A stretch of 64,000 nucleotides of DNA, taken from positions 1 through 64,000 of the forward strand of contig NZ_NFMA01000008.1 of NCBI RefSeq assembly GCF_002161175.1, read 5' to 3'. Within the stretch, counting starts at the first letter, position 1; each line of letters starts with the position of its first letter. The notes beneath the pieces are model-generated. The model saw only the letters and a program-made list of their open reading frames with translations, did no database searches and was not told the DNA's origin. This DNA comes from Flavonifractor sp. An100. GTDB lineage: Bacteria; Bacillota; Clostridia; Oscillospirales; Oscillospiraceae. The translations under genes and the position numbers were made by a program. This document shows positions 37,319 to 45,665 of the stretch, piece after piece.

Positions 37319-38179
37319 ATGGGAAAGGCCATCCGTCTCCGTGGTGAGTGCCAAAAGAATATCGTCAAGTTGCTGGACGGCTTGTGCGGCCGCTACTCCA
37401 GGTGGGAAGTGTGGCAGGACTTCATCATCATGTCCGCCATCAGCATCGCGAACGTCCTGGGTGGCCCTCACCGAGAGGCCCGCGAGCGCGAGTACATGGA
37501 GCACGCTTCCCGGTACTCCTCGAAGGAGCTGGAGGTATTCGCGCAGATGCTGGCGGAGGTGGCTATGGAAATGGAGCGAGAGCCCGACCAAGACCTCCTC
37601 GGGGAGCTGTTTATGGCCCTCGGCCTCAGCAACGAGTGGAAGGGGCAGTTCTTTACCCCATACTCCGTGTGCCGGGCGATGTCCGGCATGACCTACAGCG
37701 ACGATCTCAAGGCGCGCATCGAGCAGAGGGGATGGGTGGCCGTCAATGACCCGGCCTGCGGCGCAGGGGCCCTGCTGATTGCCTTTGCCAACGAGTGCCG
37801 CCGCCCTGGAAACGACATCAACTTCCAGACGTCGGTGCTGTTCGTGGCCCAGGACATCGACTTCCTGGCCGGGATGATGTGCTATATCCAGCTGAGCCTT
37901 ATGGGCTGCCCTGGGTATGTGGTCATAGACGACAGCATCTCTCACCCCATAACGGGGATTGACCCTCGCGGACTCATTCCTCGCGACGGCCCAAATGTCT
38001 GGTACACACCCATGTACTTCCGGGACGTTTGGCACTGGCGCCGGCTGTGGGTGCAGATGGATTGCTTACTGTTCACGGCGGCTCCGAAAGGCCAGGCGGA
38101 AACGCCGGCCCCGGAGCCGCCAGGCACAAATGGGCCTGCCCTGTCCGAGGGCAAGGGCGGCCAGCTGACACTGTTTTGA
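37319..38179 (+). CDS. N-6 DNA methylase-like protein with degenerate catalytic motif
   Basis: A 286-residue HsdM-like protein. GQFFTPYSVCRAM (109-121) and SAM-binding motif DPACGAGALL (144-153) are clear. Where NPPY/F should be, the sequence reads GYVVIDDSISHPITG, so catalysis is doubtful. The extreme C-terminus QLTLF (282-286) matches the consensus beta-clamp binding motif, implying recruitment to the replication fork. The protein may bind SAM or DNA without methylating. Confidence 0.75.
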   Translation: MGKAIRLRGECQKNIVKLLDGLCGRYSRWEVWQDFIIMSAISIANVLGGPHREAREREYMEHASRYSSKELEVFAQMLAEVAMEMEREPDQDLLGELFMALGLSNEWKGQFFTPYSVCRAMSGMTYSDDLKARIEQRGWVAVNDPACGAGALLIAFANECRRPGNDINFQTSVLFVAQDIDFLAGMMCYIQLSLMGCPGYVVIDDSISHPITGIDPRGLIPRDGPNVWYTPMYFRDVWHWRRLWVQMDCLLFTAAPKGQAETPAPEPPGTNGPALSEGKGGQLTLF

Positions 38180-38193
38180 TGGGAGGGATGAAA

Positions 38194-39384
38194 ATGCACG
38201 CATCGCCGCCGCTTGGGAAAAGGACGTGGACGGCGGAGGAAGAAAACTATCTCCGGGAGAGCTGGGGCACCGTAACGGTCGACGGGATATGCCGCCACTT
38301 GAACCGCACCAAAAACGCCATTCTGGTAAGGGTAAACCGGCTGGGGCTTCCGCCCTACCTGGAGAGCGGAGAGTACATCACCCTGCACCAGCTGTCCCGC
38401 GCGCTCGGCTTCGGGGCGTCGTCGGATAAGTATTTTCTGAAAAGCTGGGTGGAAAACCGGGGCTTCCCCCTGCATTACAAGCGGCGGGGGACGACGACGA
38501 TCCGCGCGGTCTACTTAGACGAGTTCTGGGCATGGGCCGAGAAAAACCGCTCTTTCCTGGATTTCTCCAAGATGGAGCCCCTGGCGCTGGGCGCGGAGCC
38601 GGACTGGCTACCAGAGCAGCGCCGGAAAGACCATGAGGCCTATGCGCTCCAGAGGAAAGACCTGTGGACACCTGCGGAAGACTCCCGCCTCAAAATGCTG
38701 GTCAGCCAGCACAGATATTCGTATGCCGAGATTTCCGACATGATGCACCGCTCCCACGGGGCGATTTCCCGCCGCTGCCGCGACCTTGGTATTAAAGACC
38801 GCCCTGTGGCAATGGAGTTGACCGGGAAGCGTGGCACCTGGACGCCGGATGACTTTAAAGCCCTGGCCGATGGAATTCGGAACGGCGACAGCTACGCCGC
38901 CATCGGAAAAGCTGTGGGCCGGTCGGAGAAATGCGTCCGCTCCAAGGTCTACAACGACTACCTGACCGAAAACATGGACAAGGTGCGTGAAATGCTCGGT
39001 GACGGGCCCTGGGGATCTGGAGCCCCGGAGGTGGACGTCAAACACGGCTTCTACATCTCGCGCACCAGGCAGCAGGTCCGGCGCGACCTCTCCGCACTGG
39101 CGGCACTGCTCCGCAAGAGGATGAACGACCTCGGCTATGACCCCTACTGGCAGCGGTTTATGTGCATGAACTGGGATGACATCGGCGGGTGTTCCGCCGG
39201 GTGCAAAGATTGCGATTCCTGCACGGAGTTCCGCCGCATACCCCCGCAATACTGCGCTCGCTGCGGAGCCACCTTCTATGAGCGCAAGGAAAATCGCTTC
39301 TGTTCAGACTGCCGCACCGCCAGAAAGAAACAGGCCCAGCGCCGGTGGTGCCGCATGAACGGATATACCCGAAAGGAGGCGTGA
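38194..39384 (+). CDS. Myb/SANT-like repeat protein with C-terminal zinc fingers
   Basis: A ~396-residue protein. Three SANT/Myb-like helix repeats begin with RTWTAEEENYLRESWG, DLWTPAEDSRLKMLVSQHRY and GTWTPDDFKALADGIRNGDS, each ending in a HTH-like segment (NAILVRVNRLGL, GAISRRCRDLGI). A C-terminal Cys-rich part follows (GCSAGCKDCDSC, YCARCGATFYERKENRFCSD). It probably binds DNA. Start ATG 38194 has GGGAGGG 6 nt upstream. Similar multi-repeat proteins occur in Firmicute phages without a defined function. Confidence 0.7.
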   Translation: MHASPPLGKRTWTAEEENYLRESWGTVTVDGICRHLNRTKNAILVRVNRLGLPPYLESGEYITLHQLSRALGFGASSDKYFLKSWVENRGFPLHYKRRGTTTIRAVYLDEFWAWAEKNRSFLDFSKMEPLALGAEPDWLPEQRRKDHEAYALQRKDLWTPAEDSRLKMLVSQHRYSYAEISDMMHRSHGAISRRCRDLGIKDRPVAMELTGKRGTWTPDDFKALADGIRNGDSYAAIGKAVGRSEKCVRSKVYNDYLTENMDKVREMLGDGPWGSGAPEVDVKHGFYISRTRQQVRRDLSALAALLRKRMNDLGYDPYWQRFMCMNWDDIGGCSAGCKDCDSCTEFRRIPPQYCARCGATFYERKENRFCSDCRTARKKQAQRRWCRMNGYTRKEA

Positions 39385-39385
39385 G

Positions 39386-39574
39386 ATGTTCTTCCTGGAG
39401 AGAAAAGAGCCGGTCGCCATGCCGAATGTCCTCGGAAACACCAGCCAGCCGGTCCACACATACCGATGGAAAGCGATATATACCTGCCCGGAGCGGTGGC
39501 CCCTGGAGGCGCTTCTGAGGCACATGGACCCCAAGACGCACCGCATCACATCAAATTCCCCGGCCGAGGGATAA
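39386..39574 (+). CDS. Small hypothetical protein
   Basis: A 62-residue product (MFFLERKEPVAMPNVLGNTS ... HMDPKTHRITSNSPAEG) with GAAAGGAGG upstream of its ATG, immediately after the Myb-like gene. No domain recognised. Confidence 0.5.
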   Translation: MFFLERKEPVAMPNVLGNTSQPVHTYRWKAIYTCPERWPLEALLRHMDPKTHRITSNSPAEG

Positions 39575-39597
39575 GTCGACCAACGAAAGGAGCTTGT

Positions 39598-41145
39598 ATG
39601 AAAAAATCAATCAATGACCGCTGCCCGCTGCAGGTCGAATGCGAGCGGAAAAGGTGTGACTTTATCCACACCGAGCTGGAGTGTCCCTACTACTCCGCAA
39701 ATGCGCGCAAGGATTATTACATCGACGACCAGGAGGAAATCCGTAACCGGCGGGATCGGGAGCGGATGGATGAAGCCCTCCTTGCTTCGCTGGGTGACGA
39801 TGACGATGATGACACTGCCGACGGCGGCCTGGTCTATATCCCCATCGAACAGCTCTACCCCCATCCCGACAACCCCCGGAAAGACCTGGGCGACCTAACC
39901 GAGCTGGCCGACAGCATCAAGGCCAACGGCGTCCTCCAGAATTTGACCGTAGTACCGAGAGCTGAGGGCGGTTACACCGTCGTCATCGGCCACCGCCGTC
40001 TGGCCGCAGCGAAACTGGCCGGCCTGGAGGCCCTGCCCTGTGTCGTGGCCGATATGGATAGCCGATCCCAGGTGCAGACGATGCTTATGGAGAATATTCA
40101 GCGTTCAGACCTCAGCATCTATGAGCAGGCTCAAGGCTTCCAAATGATGCTCGATATGGGGGCAAGCGTAGAGGAAATCGCAAAAAAATCCGGCTTCTCA
40201 CAGACGACTGTGCGCCGCCGCGTAAAAATGATGGAGCTGGACCAGGACGAGTTGAAAGAGGTTTCGAGCAGGCAGATTTCCCTCTCAGATTTTGACCGGC
40301 TGGCTCAGATCGAGGATATTAAGACGCGGAACAAAGTCCTGAAGGACATCGGGACCTATAATTTTGACGGTGCCGTGACCAGGGCTATCAGAGAAGAACA
40401 CCGAAAGAAAGTCACGCCGGCCGCCAAGAAGCAGGTCAAGGCCCTTGGGTTGAAAGAAATCCCCGACAGCGACAGGTACAGCGGGAAGTACGATTCGGTC
40501 AGTCACATCAACCTTGACACATGGGACCCGGAAAGCGGCTTGGGCCTCAAAGATACGGCCGGAATACTTTATAGCCTGGACCACTGGGGCAACCTGTACT
40601 TCTACAAGAAACGGGAACGGGCAGCACAAAAAAAGAAGTCCAAGGCCGAGGTTGAGCGGGAAAAGGCCATCGCCAACGCCCACGCTGCCATCAAGGAGGA
40701 AACTGCTGTTGCCTTTGAGCTTAGGCAAAAGTTCATCAGCTCCATCTCTGTCTCGCGGAAGACACTTACTCCACTCCTGTGCGGCGCCGTAATCGGGATT
40801 GTGTCGTCGACTGTCCTCTACAAGAGCGCAGATAGGAGCAGCCTCCTGAAGCTCATTGGGGTCGACCCGGATGGAAAATGGGACGAGGTGCGCTCCGGCG
40901 CAATCAAAGCCATCACCACCATGAACATCGACACTCTGATACCAGAGGTCATATATTCCATATTCCAGGACAGCAAGGGGAACGGGTACCACAGCAATCA
41001 CAAATGGGAATGGCCCAAGCACGAAGAAAACCTCATGCTCGATGCACTCTATGCGTGGCTGCAAGGGATGGGGTATGAGATGTCCGACGAAGAAAAAGCC
41101 CTCCAGGACGGCACCCATGAGCTGTTCCAGGAGGTGGACGGATGA
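39598..41145 (+). CDS. ParB/RepB-like protein with Cys-rich N-terminus
   Basis: A 515-residue protein. Residues 1-~30 carry four spaced cysteines (RCPLQVECERKRC ... ECP). The ParB N-terminal domain lies at ~78-170 (IPIEQLYPHPDNPRKDLGDL, VVIGHRRLAAAKLAGL with GHRR 131-134, TMLMENIQRSDLSIYEQAQG), followed by a KorB-type HTH (VEEIAKKSGFSQTTVRRRVK) and a long C-terminal region that looks helical. In an integrated phage it could act in partition of a circular form, or as a CTP-dependent regulator. AAAGGAGC precedes the ATG. Confidence 0.85.
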   Translation: MKKSINDRCPLQVECERKRCDFIHTELECPYYSANARKDYYIDDQEEIRNRRDRERMDEALLASLGDDDDDDTADGGLVYIPIEQLYPHPDNPRKDLGDLTELADSIKANGVLQNLTVVPRAEGGYTVVIGHRRLAAAKLAGLEALPCVVADMDSRSQVQTMLMENIQRSDLSIYEQAQGFQMMLDMGASVEEIAKKSGFSQTTVRRRVKMMELDQDELKEVSSRQISLSDFDRLAQIEDIKTRNKVLKDIGTYNFDGAVTRAIREEHRKKVTPAAKKQVKALGLKEIPDSDRYSGKYDSVSHINLDTWDPESGLGLKDTAGILYSLDHWGNLYFYKKRERAAQKKKSKAEVEREKAIANAHAAIKEETAVAFELRQKFISSISVSRKTLTPLLCGAVIGIVSSTVLYKSADRSSLLKLIGVDPDGKWDEVRSGAIKAITTMNIDTLIPEVIYSIFQDSKGNGYHSNHKWEWPKHEENLMLDALYAWLQGMGYEMSDEEKALQDGTHELFQEVDG

Positions 41146-41588
41146 AGGCCCTCACCATTTGGCAGCCCTGGGCCTCACTGCTGGTGTCCGGCCAGAAGAA
41201 ATATGAAACCCGGAGCTGGGCCACCGCCTACCGAGGCCCCATAGCCATTCACGCCGCCATGCGGCCGGTGCGTCGGACCATCGACGCGCTGGCCGCCGAC
41301 AGGGAAGGGAGCGGGTGGGATGTACTGGAGCGGCTGGACAGCCTCTTCCTCCGGCCTGGGGCGCTTGACCAGTTACCTACCGGGGCCATCGTCGGAAAGG
41401 CGATTCTGACCCGTTGCAATCTGATTACAGAGGACTTCCGGGCAAAGCTGTCGCCCCAGGAGCTGGACCTGGGTGACTTTTCGATTGGCCGGTATGCGTG
41501 GGAGTTTCATGTGATGGTCCCGGTAGACCCGCCGGTGAAGGCCTCCGGGAAGCAGGGGCTCTGGACTTGGGAGGGAAACCTGGAATGA
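41142..41588 (+). CDS. ASCH-domain protein
   Basis: A 148-residue protein with the ASCH pattern (MKALTIWQPWASLLVSGQKK, YETRSWATAYRGPIAIHAA, GAIVGKAILTRC). ASCH domains are RNA- or nucleoside-interacting beta barrels, some with ribonuclease or amidohydrolase activity. It is coupled to the ParB gene by a 4-bp overlap. Its role in the phage is unknown. Confidence 0.8.
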   Translation: MKALTIWQPWASLLVSGQKKYETRSWATAYRGPIAIHAAMRPVRRTIDALAADREGSGWDVLERLDSLFLRPGALDQLPTGAIVGKAILTRCNLITEDFRAKLSPQELDLGDFSIGRYAWEFHVMVPVDPPVKASGKQGLWTWEGNLE

Positions 41589-41827
41589 AGAAAAAGCGAG
41601 CGAGATCCCAGCCGATACCGGGGCACACCGCCCCGGCGCCGGCGACCGGCGGCCGTGTCCAGGTGGGCGATGTAGTCTACCGCAAGCCCATCTCCTTTTC
41701 GGACAGCGACGCCAAGAACGCCCAGACGATGCGCGGGACGGTGGTCTGGGTACACCCGGCCGGCCGCTTTCATGTGGTCGAATTCGAGAAGGGCGTCCGG
41801 GAGAGCTTCATGGGGGTGCAGAGGTAA
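41585..41827 (+). CDS. Small beta-rich phage protein
   Basis: An 80-residue product (GGRVQVGDVVYRKPISF ... GTVVWVHPAGRFHVVEFEKG) with an SH3- or KOW-like pattern after a basic N-terminus. Overlaps the ASCH gene stop. No family assignment. Confidence 0.6.
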   Translation: MKKKRARSQPIPGHTAPAPATGGRVQVGDVVYRKPISFSDSDAKNAQTMRGTVVWVHPAGRFHVVEFEKGVRESFMGVQR

Positions 41828-42034
41828 ATGCTGATTATCACCATCGAGGTCAACGCCCGGCCGGGCCAGGCCATCGGCATCAAGGAGGACCTGGCCCTCT
41901 ACCTGGAGCGGTACGGGGACGCGCGGGTGGTGTCGGTCGAGGAGGCCCCGCAGAGGCAGATGGAGCAAATGACGATAGGAGGCGGTGCGTACCATGAGCA
42001 GCAGAAGAAGCGTGTGTCGCGGGTGCGGCGCTGA
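41828..42034 (+). CDS. Small hypothetical protein
   Basis: A 68-residue product (MLIITIEVNARPGQAIGIKE ... EQQKKRVSRVRR) beginning directly after the preceding stop. The first half looks alpha/beta, the tail basic. Its 3' end overlaps the next gene by 41 bp. Confidence 0.5.
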   Translation: MLIITIEVNARPGQAIGIKEDLALYLERYGDARVVSVEEAPQRQMEQMTIGGGAYHEQQKKRVSRVRR

Positions 42035-42251
42035 GATCGTGTGGGTAAAGACCGAGGCCGGAAAGAGTATGCCGTGCGACCCCGGGGCGGTGCCGTTCTG
42101 GGCCCGCCCGGGGGCTCCGGGCAAGGTCGTCACTCCGCTGGGGAAAGTCGTGAGCTGTGACTTCATCGGCGAGCGTGACCGGGTGAGCGGCTTCGGGTAT
42201 GTGTCCCATTTCAGTACCTGCCCGAAGGCAAAGGAATTCAAGCGGAAGTAA
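41994..42251 (+). CDS. Zinc-ribbon phage protein
   Basis: An 85-residue protein with CRGCGAEIVWVKTEAGKSMP CD and a later FSTCPKAKEF, a four-Cys zinc ribbon typical of early or middle phage genes in this group. ATG at 41994 has AGGAGG at good spacing. Function unknown. Confidence 0.65.
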   Translation: MSSRRSVCRGCGAEIVWVKTEAGKSMPCDPGAVPFWARPGAPGKVVTPLGKVVSCDFIGERDRVSGFGYVSHFSTCPKAKEFKRK

Positions 42252-42274
42252 CGATGGTGTGGGGGTGAGCCAAA

Positions 42275-42667
42275 ATGACGCTACAAGAGTTGTCCCAGTA
42301 CTACAAGTTGCGCGAGCGGCTGAACAGGGACGAAGAAATCCTGGATTCCCTCCGAGCCGCGGCTTGCCCCGGAGCGCAGAACTTGAGCGGAATGCCCCAT
42401 GCGCCGGGCGTCCGGGATAAGGTGGGCGACCTGGCCGTGGAGATCGCCGACATGACGGAGCGCATTCGGTATCTCAAGGAGGAGATCGACCGGGCGGAGG
42501 CGGCCGTCACGGAATTTGTGGAGAGCATCGAGAACGACCAGACGCGGATGATTTTCCGGCTCCGCTTTCTCCGCTGTCTGACCTGGGGCGAGGTCGCCGC
42601 TGTCATCGGCGGGCGCAACACGGAGGACGGCGTGAAGTCGGCCTGCTACCGCTATCTGTCCTCCTGA
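42275..42667 (+). CDS. ArpU/RinA-like late transcription regulator (sigma-70 region 4-like)
   Basis: A 130-residue protein. A coiled coil occupies ~1-85 (LSQYYKLRERLNRDEEILDS ... MTERIRYLKEEIDRAEAAV), followed by a sigma-4-like helix-turn-helix (DQTRMIFRLRFLRCLTWGEV, AAVIGGRNTEDGVKSACYRY). In Firmicute phages such proteins sit just upstream of the packaging genes and activate late transcription. Here the gene is followed by a promoter-like sequence and hairpin, then the symporter cassette rather than the terminase. Confidence 0.8.
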   Translation: MTLQELSQYYKLRERLNRDEEILDSLRAAACPGAQNLSGMPHAPGVRDKVGDLAVEIADMTERIRYLKEEIDRAEAAVTEFVESIENDQTRMIFRLRFLRCLTWGEVAAVIGGRNTEDGVKSACYRYLSS

Positions 42668-42698
42668 AAAGTTGCAACGGCGTGACGCGGTGCGACGC

Positions 42699-42727
42699 TT
42701 GCAAACGCCCTTTATGTGCGGTATGCT
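42699..42727 (+). promoter_or_regulatory. Candidate late promoter
   Basis: TTGCAA (42699-42704), 17 bp, TATGCT (42722-42727), located 31 bp after the ArpU-like stop. It would drive the symporter cassette and possibly the structural genes. The nearby GTTGCAAC (42671) may be part of an activator site. Confidence 0.5.
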
Positions 42728-42753
42728 TAAACTCGTAAAATCCTATGAAGCCA

Positions 42754-42785
42754 GGCGGCCCTTCTTCGGAGGGGCCGCCATTCTT
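42754..42785 (+). terminator. Terminator-like hairpin just downstream of the candidate late promoter
   Basis: GGCGGCCC (42754-42761) and GGGCCGCC (42772-42779) form a perfect 8-bp stem, followed by ATTCTTTT. It starts only 27 bp after the -10 box and 117 bp before the symporter ATG. This resembles a lambda PR'-tR' arrangement, where late transcription needs antitermination. Confidence 0.55.
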
Positions 42786-42895
42786 TTGGGAAAGGAGGTT
42801 GAGGCCGCCGCGTTACTCCTTGCGCGTCGGTCGTGCGCCGGGCTTCATGTTCGCCAACGTGGGCAGCGGCGACGCCAAAAAAGGAGAAAAGTAAA

Positions 42896-44281
42896 ATGTT
42901 TGGAATCGTTGTCCTGGCCGCCTATGCGCTGCTGATGATCGGCGTCACGCTTATCTTCACCCGCAGGGCGACCAGCGCAGAGAGTTTCCATGTGGCAGAC
43001 CGGCGCATCGGAGCCACGGTAGCGGCCATGAGCATCGCCGCCACCTGGATCTGGGCACCGTCCCTGTTCACATCATCGGAAATGGCCTACACAAGAGGCG
43101 TGCCGGGAATGTTTTGGTTTCTGGTGCCGAATGTGCTGTGCCTCATCATCTTCATTCCCTTTGCCAAGAAGATCCGCCGCCAATACCCGGAGGGCATCAC
43201 CCTCACCGGCTACATGGCCGAGCGGTACCGCTCCCCGAAGGTCAAGGGCGTCTACTCCTTCCAGCTGGGCGCGCTGGCTGTCCTCTCGACGGCCGTGCAG
43301 CTGCTCGCCGGCGGGAAGACGCTGGCCCTCCTCACAGGTCTTCCCTTCTGGAGCATGACGCTTGCCCTGGCCGCCATCGCCTATTCCTACTCCCGCTTCT
43401 CCGGTATCAAGGCGTCGGTGGCCACGGACGTCGTCCAGCTGGGCATCATCCTCTTGGGCGGTGCGCTCCTGGTAGCCCTGGGCCTCCGGCTGACCGGTGG
43501 CCTGGAGACAGTGCGGGCCGGGCTGGGCTCTGTCAGCGGGGAGTACGCCTCTCTGACCTCGGTCTCCGGCGTCGAGGTGCTGCTGAGTTTCGGCCTCCCG
43601 ACGGCGGTCGGCCTTATCTCTGGCCCATTTGGTGACCAGTGCTTTTGGCAGCGGGCCTTCTCCATCCGGGAGGACCGCATCGGCCGCTCGTTCTTCGCCG
43701 CGGCTCTGCTGTTCGCCCTTGTACCTATTGCTATGGGCACGATAGGCTTCCTGGCCGCCGGAACCGGCTTTCAGGCGGCAGACACCGGCATGGTGAACTT
43801 CGAGTTTGTCATGTCGCTGCTCCCGGCCTGGGTGCTGGTCCCCTTCCTGTTCATGGTCATCTCCGGCCTGCTGTCCACGGTAGACAGCAACCTCTGCGCC
43901 GCGGCGTCCCTCACGACAGACTGGATGACCGGCGAGGGGGCCGACAACATCCGCGCCTCCCGGCGCGTCATGCTGGCCCTGCTACTGGTGAGCATTCTGA
44001 TTGCCAACATCCCGGGGCTGACCGTGACGCACCTGTTCCTGTTCTACGGCACCCTGCGGGCCTCCACGCTGCTCCCCACGGTGATGACGCTGCTGGGGAA
44101 GAAGCTCTCGGCCGGCGGCGTGTTCGCCGGTGTCCTCACCGCTCTGTGTGTCGGACTCCCCATATTTGCATACGGCAACATCGCTGGTATTCCGGCCCTC
44201 AAAACGGCTGGCAGCCTAACGACCGTGCTGTCCAGCGGCATCGTGGCCGTCATCGCCTCCAGAAAGGCGGTGCGGACATGA
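42896..44281 (+). CDS. Sodium:solute symporter family transporter, phage-encoded
   Basis: A 461-residue integral membrane protein with 12-13 hydrophobic helices. It starts MFGIVVLAAYALLMIGVTLI and carries SSS-family landmarks: the TM2 region VAAMSIAATWIWAPSLFTSS, PFAKKIRRQYPEGITLTGYM, and a TM9-like segment FMVISGLLSTVDSNLCAAAS that supplies the Ser/Thr ligands of the Na2 site. The family imports sugars, amino acids, vitamins, urea or nucleobases with sodium; the substrate is not evident. AAAGGAG precedes ATG 42896. Its stop overlaps the next ATG (ATGA), tying it to the PAPS-reductase/ParB genes. Confidence 0.85.
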   Translation: MFGIVVLAAYALLMIGVTLIFTRRATSAESFHVADRRIGATVAAMSIAATWIWAPSLFTSSEMAYTRGVPGMFWFLVPNVLCLIIFIPFAKKIRRQYPEGITLTGYMAERYRSPKVKGVYSFQLGALAVLSTAVQLLAGGKTLALLTGLPFWSMTLALAAIAYSYSRFSGIKASVATDVVQLGIILLGGALLVALGLRLTGGLETVRAGLGSVSGEYASLTSVSGVEVLLSFGLPTAVGLISGPFGDQCFWQRAFSIREDRIGRSFFAAALLFALVPIAMGTIGFLAAGTGFQAADTGMVNFEFVMSLLPAWVLVPFLFMVISGLLSTVDSNLCAAASLTTDWMTGEGADNIRASRRVMLALLLVSILIANIPGLTVTHLFLFYGTLRASTLLPTVMTLLGKKLSAGGVFAGVLTALCVGLPIFAYGNIAGIPALKTAGSLTTVLSSGIVAVIASRKAVRT

Positions 44282-45060
44282 GCCTGGGTAGGAAACAACG
44301 CATCACCAATGAAGCATGGCTGGAGGCCGTTGCAACCGTCGAGAGCGCGGTTTCCGAGGCGGCCCTGGGCGAACTTGTGGCCGCGACCATCGAGGACATC
44401 AAGGCCAAGACTGCGGGCAAAAAGGCGGCCTATGCCTGGAGCGGCGGCAAGGACAGCATCGTCCTTGGCCGGCTCTGCGAGGCCGCCGGCGTGACCGACA
44501 GCATGATCGGCGTGTGCGACCTGGAATACCCAGCCTTTGCCGCCTGGATCGAGGCCAACAAGCCGGAGGGCTGCGAGGTCATCAACACACACCAGGGGCT
44601 CAACTGGCTGGCCAGACACCCGGAGATGCTGTTCCCGCAGAACTCGGCAGCGGCCGGCCGGTGGTTTTCCATCGTGCAGCACCGGGCGCAGCGCATTTAC
44701 GCCAAGGCTCACAACCTTGACCTTATCATCCTTGGCCGCCGCCGTGCGGACGGGAACTATGTGGGCCGCGGCACCAACATCTACACCGACGGCAAGGGCG
44801 TCACCCGCTTCAGCCCGCTCGCAGCCTGGAGCCATGAGCACGTCCTGGCCTATATCCATTACCACCAGCTCCCGCTCCCGCCCATCTACGGGTGGAAGAA
44901 CGGCTACCTTTGCGGTACGCACCCCTGGCCCGCCCGGCAGTGGACGGGCAGCCCCGAAAACGGTTGGCGCGAGGTCTACGACATCGACCCCTCCATCGTC
45001 ATTGAGGCGGCGGAGAAGATCGGGAGCGCCCGGGCCTTCCTCGAGGGGGTGCGGGTATGA
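44278..45060 (+). CDS. PAPS-reductase-family ATP pyrophosphatase (first copy)
   Basis: A 260-residue protein with the PP-loop SGGKDS at 55-60 (KAAYAWSGGKDSIVLGRLCE), GRRRADG at 153-159 where the family has its second nucleotide loop, and CGTHPWPAR near residue 212. It belongs to the adenine nucleotide alpha-hydrolase superfamily, which includes PAPS reductase and DndC, and activates substrates by adenylation. It is coupled by ATGA overlaps to the symporter and to a ParB-like gene. The assimilatory-reductase C-terminal ECGLH motif is absent, so ordinary sulfate assimilation is unlikely. Confidence 0.85.
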   Translation: MSLGRKQRITNEAWLEAVATVESAVSEAALGELVAATIEDIKAKTAGKKAAYAWSGGKDSIVLGRLCEAAGVTDSMIGVCDLEYPAFAAWIEANKPEGCEVINTHQGLNWLARHPEMLFPQNSAAAGRWFSIVQHRAQRIYAKAHNLDLIILGRRRADGNYVGRGTNIYTDGKGVTRFSPLAAWSHEHVLAYIHYHQLPLPPIYGWKNGYLCGTHPWPARQWTGSPENGWREVYDIDPSIVIEAAEKIGSARAFLEGVRV

Positions 45061-45665
45061 ACGTGACGAGAAAGCTCCTGTCCGAGCTCCGGCGCCCGGA
45101 GCGGAACGTCCGAATGCACACCGACAAGCAGCTGAAGGAGTTCCGGCGCTCCGTTGAGATGTTCGGCCAGATCCGCCCTATCGTGGTGGACGAGGACGGC
45201 GTCATCCTGGCCGGCAACGGCCTGTATGAAACGCTCCTCTCTATGGGCCGCACCGAGGCGGACTGCTACGTCGTGACCGGCCTGACCGAAGCCCAGAAGA
45301 AAAAGCTGATGCTGGCCGACAACCGAGTGTTCGACCTGGGCGTGGATGACCTGTCTGCGCTGGATGCTTTTGTCCTGGAGCTGAAGGACGACCTGGACAT
45401 CCCCGGCTATGAGGAAGACCTGCTCCGGGCGATGGTCATGGAGGCGGACGAGGCCGCCGATACCCTCAGTGAGCACGGCACCATCGACGAGGAGCGCATC
45501 GAGGAGATCCGCGACGCCCGGGAGCGCACCGAGGCCCGGGAGGAAGCGGCCGCGAGGAACGCCGAGGAATATGTCCCGCCGGCGGCTGGAACACAGCCCC
45601 AGGAGGAAGGACCGGCGCGCCGGTTCATCCTCTGCCCGAAATGCGGTGAGCGGATATGGCTGTGA
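45057..45665 (+). CDS. ParB-like protein with C-terminal zinc knuckle (first pair)
   Basis: A 202-residue protein. A ParB/sulfiredoxin-like N-terminal domain covers ~5-100 (LLSELRRPERNVRMHTDKQL, RPIVVDEDGVILAGNGLYET). The usual GHRR box is GNGLYETL (53-60). An acidic helical stretch and a C-terminal CPKCGERIW half-knuckle follow. ParB-fold proteins in this class bind nucleotides or DNA and are repeatedly found beside PAPS-reductase-like genes in phages. Overlaps: 4 bp with the upstream gene, 10 bp with the downstream gene. Confidence 0.8.
   Translation: MNVTRKLLSELRRPERNVRMHTDKQLKEFRRSVEMFGQIRPIVVDEDGVILAGNGLYETLLSMGRTEADCYVVTGLTEAQKKKLMLADNRVFDLGVDDLSALDAFVLELKDDLDIPGYEEDLLRAMVMEADEAADTLSEHGTIDEERIEEIRDARERTEAREEAAARNAEEYVPPAAGTQPQEEGPARRFILCPKCGERIWL

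Noticed and set aside
44278-45060. Calling the first PAPS-family protein a sulfate-assimilation enzyme (CysH)
   Set aside because: The C-terminal ECGLH-type motif of assimilatory reductases is absent and no other sulfur-assimilation gene is nearby.
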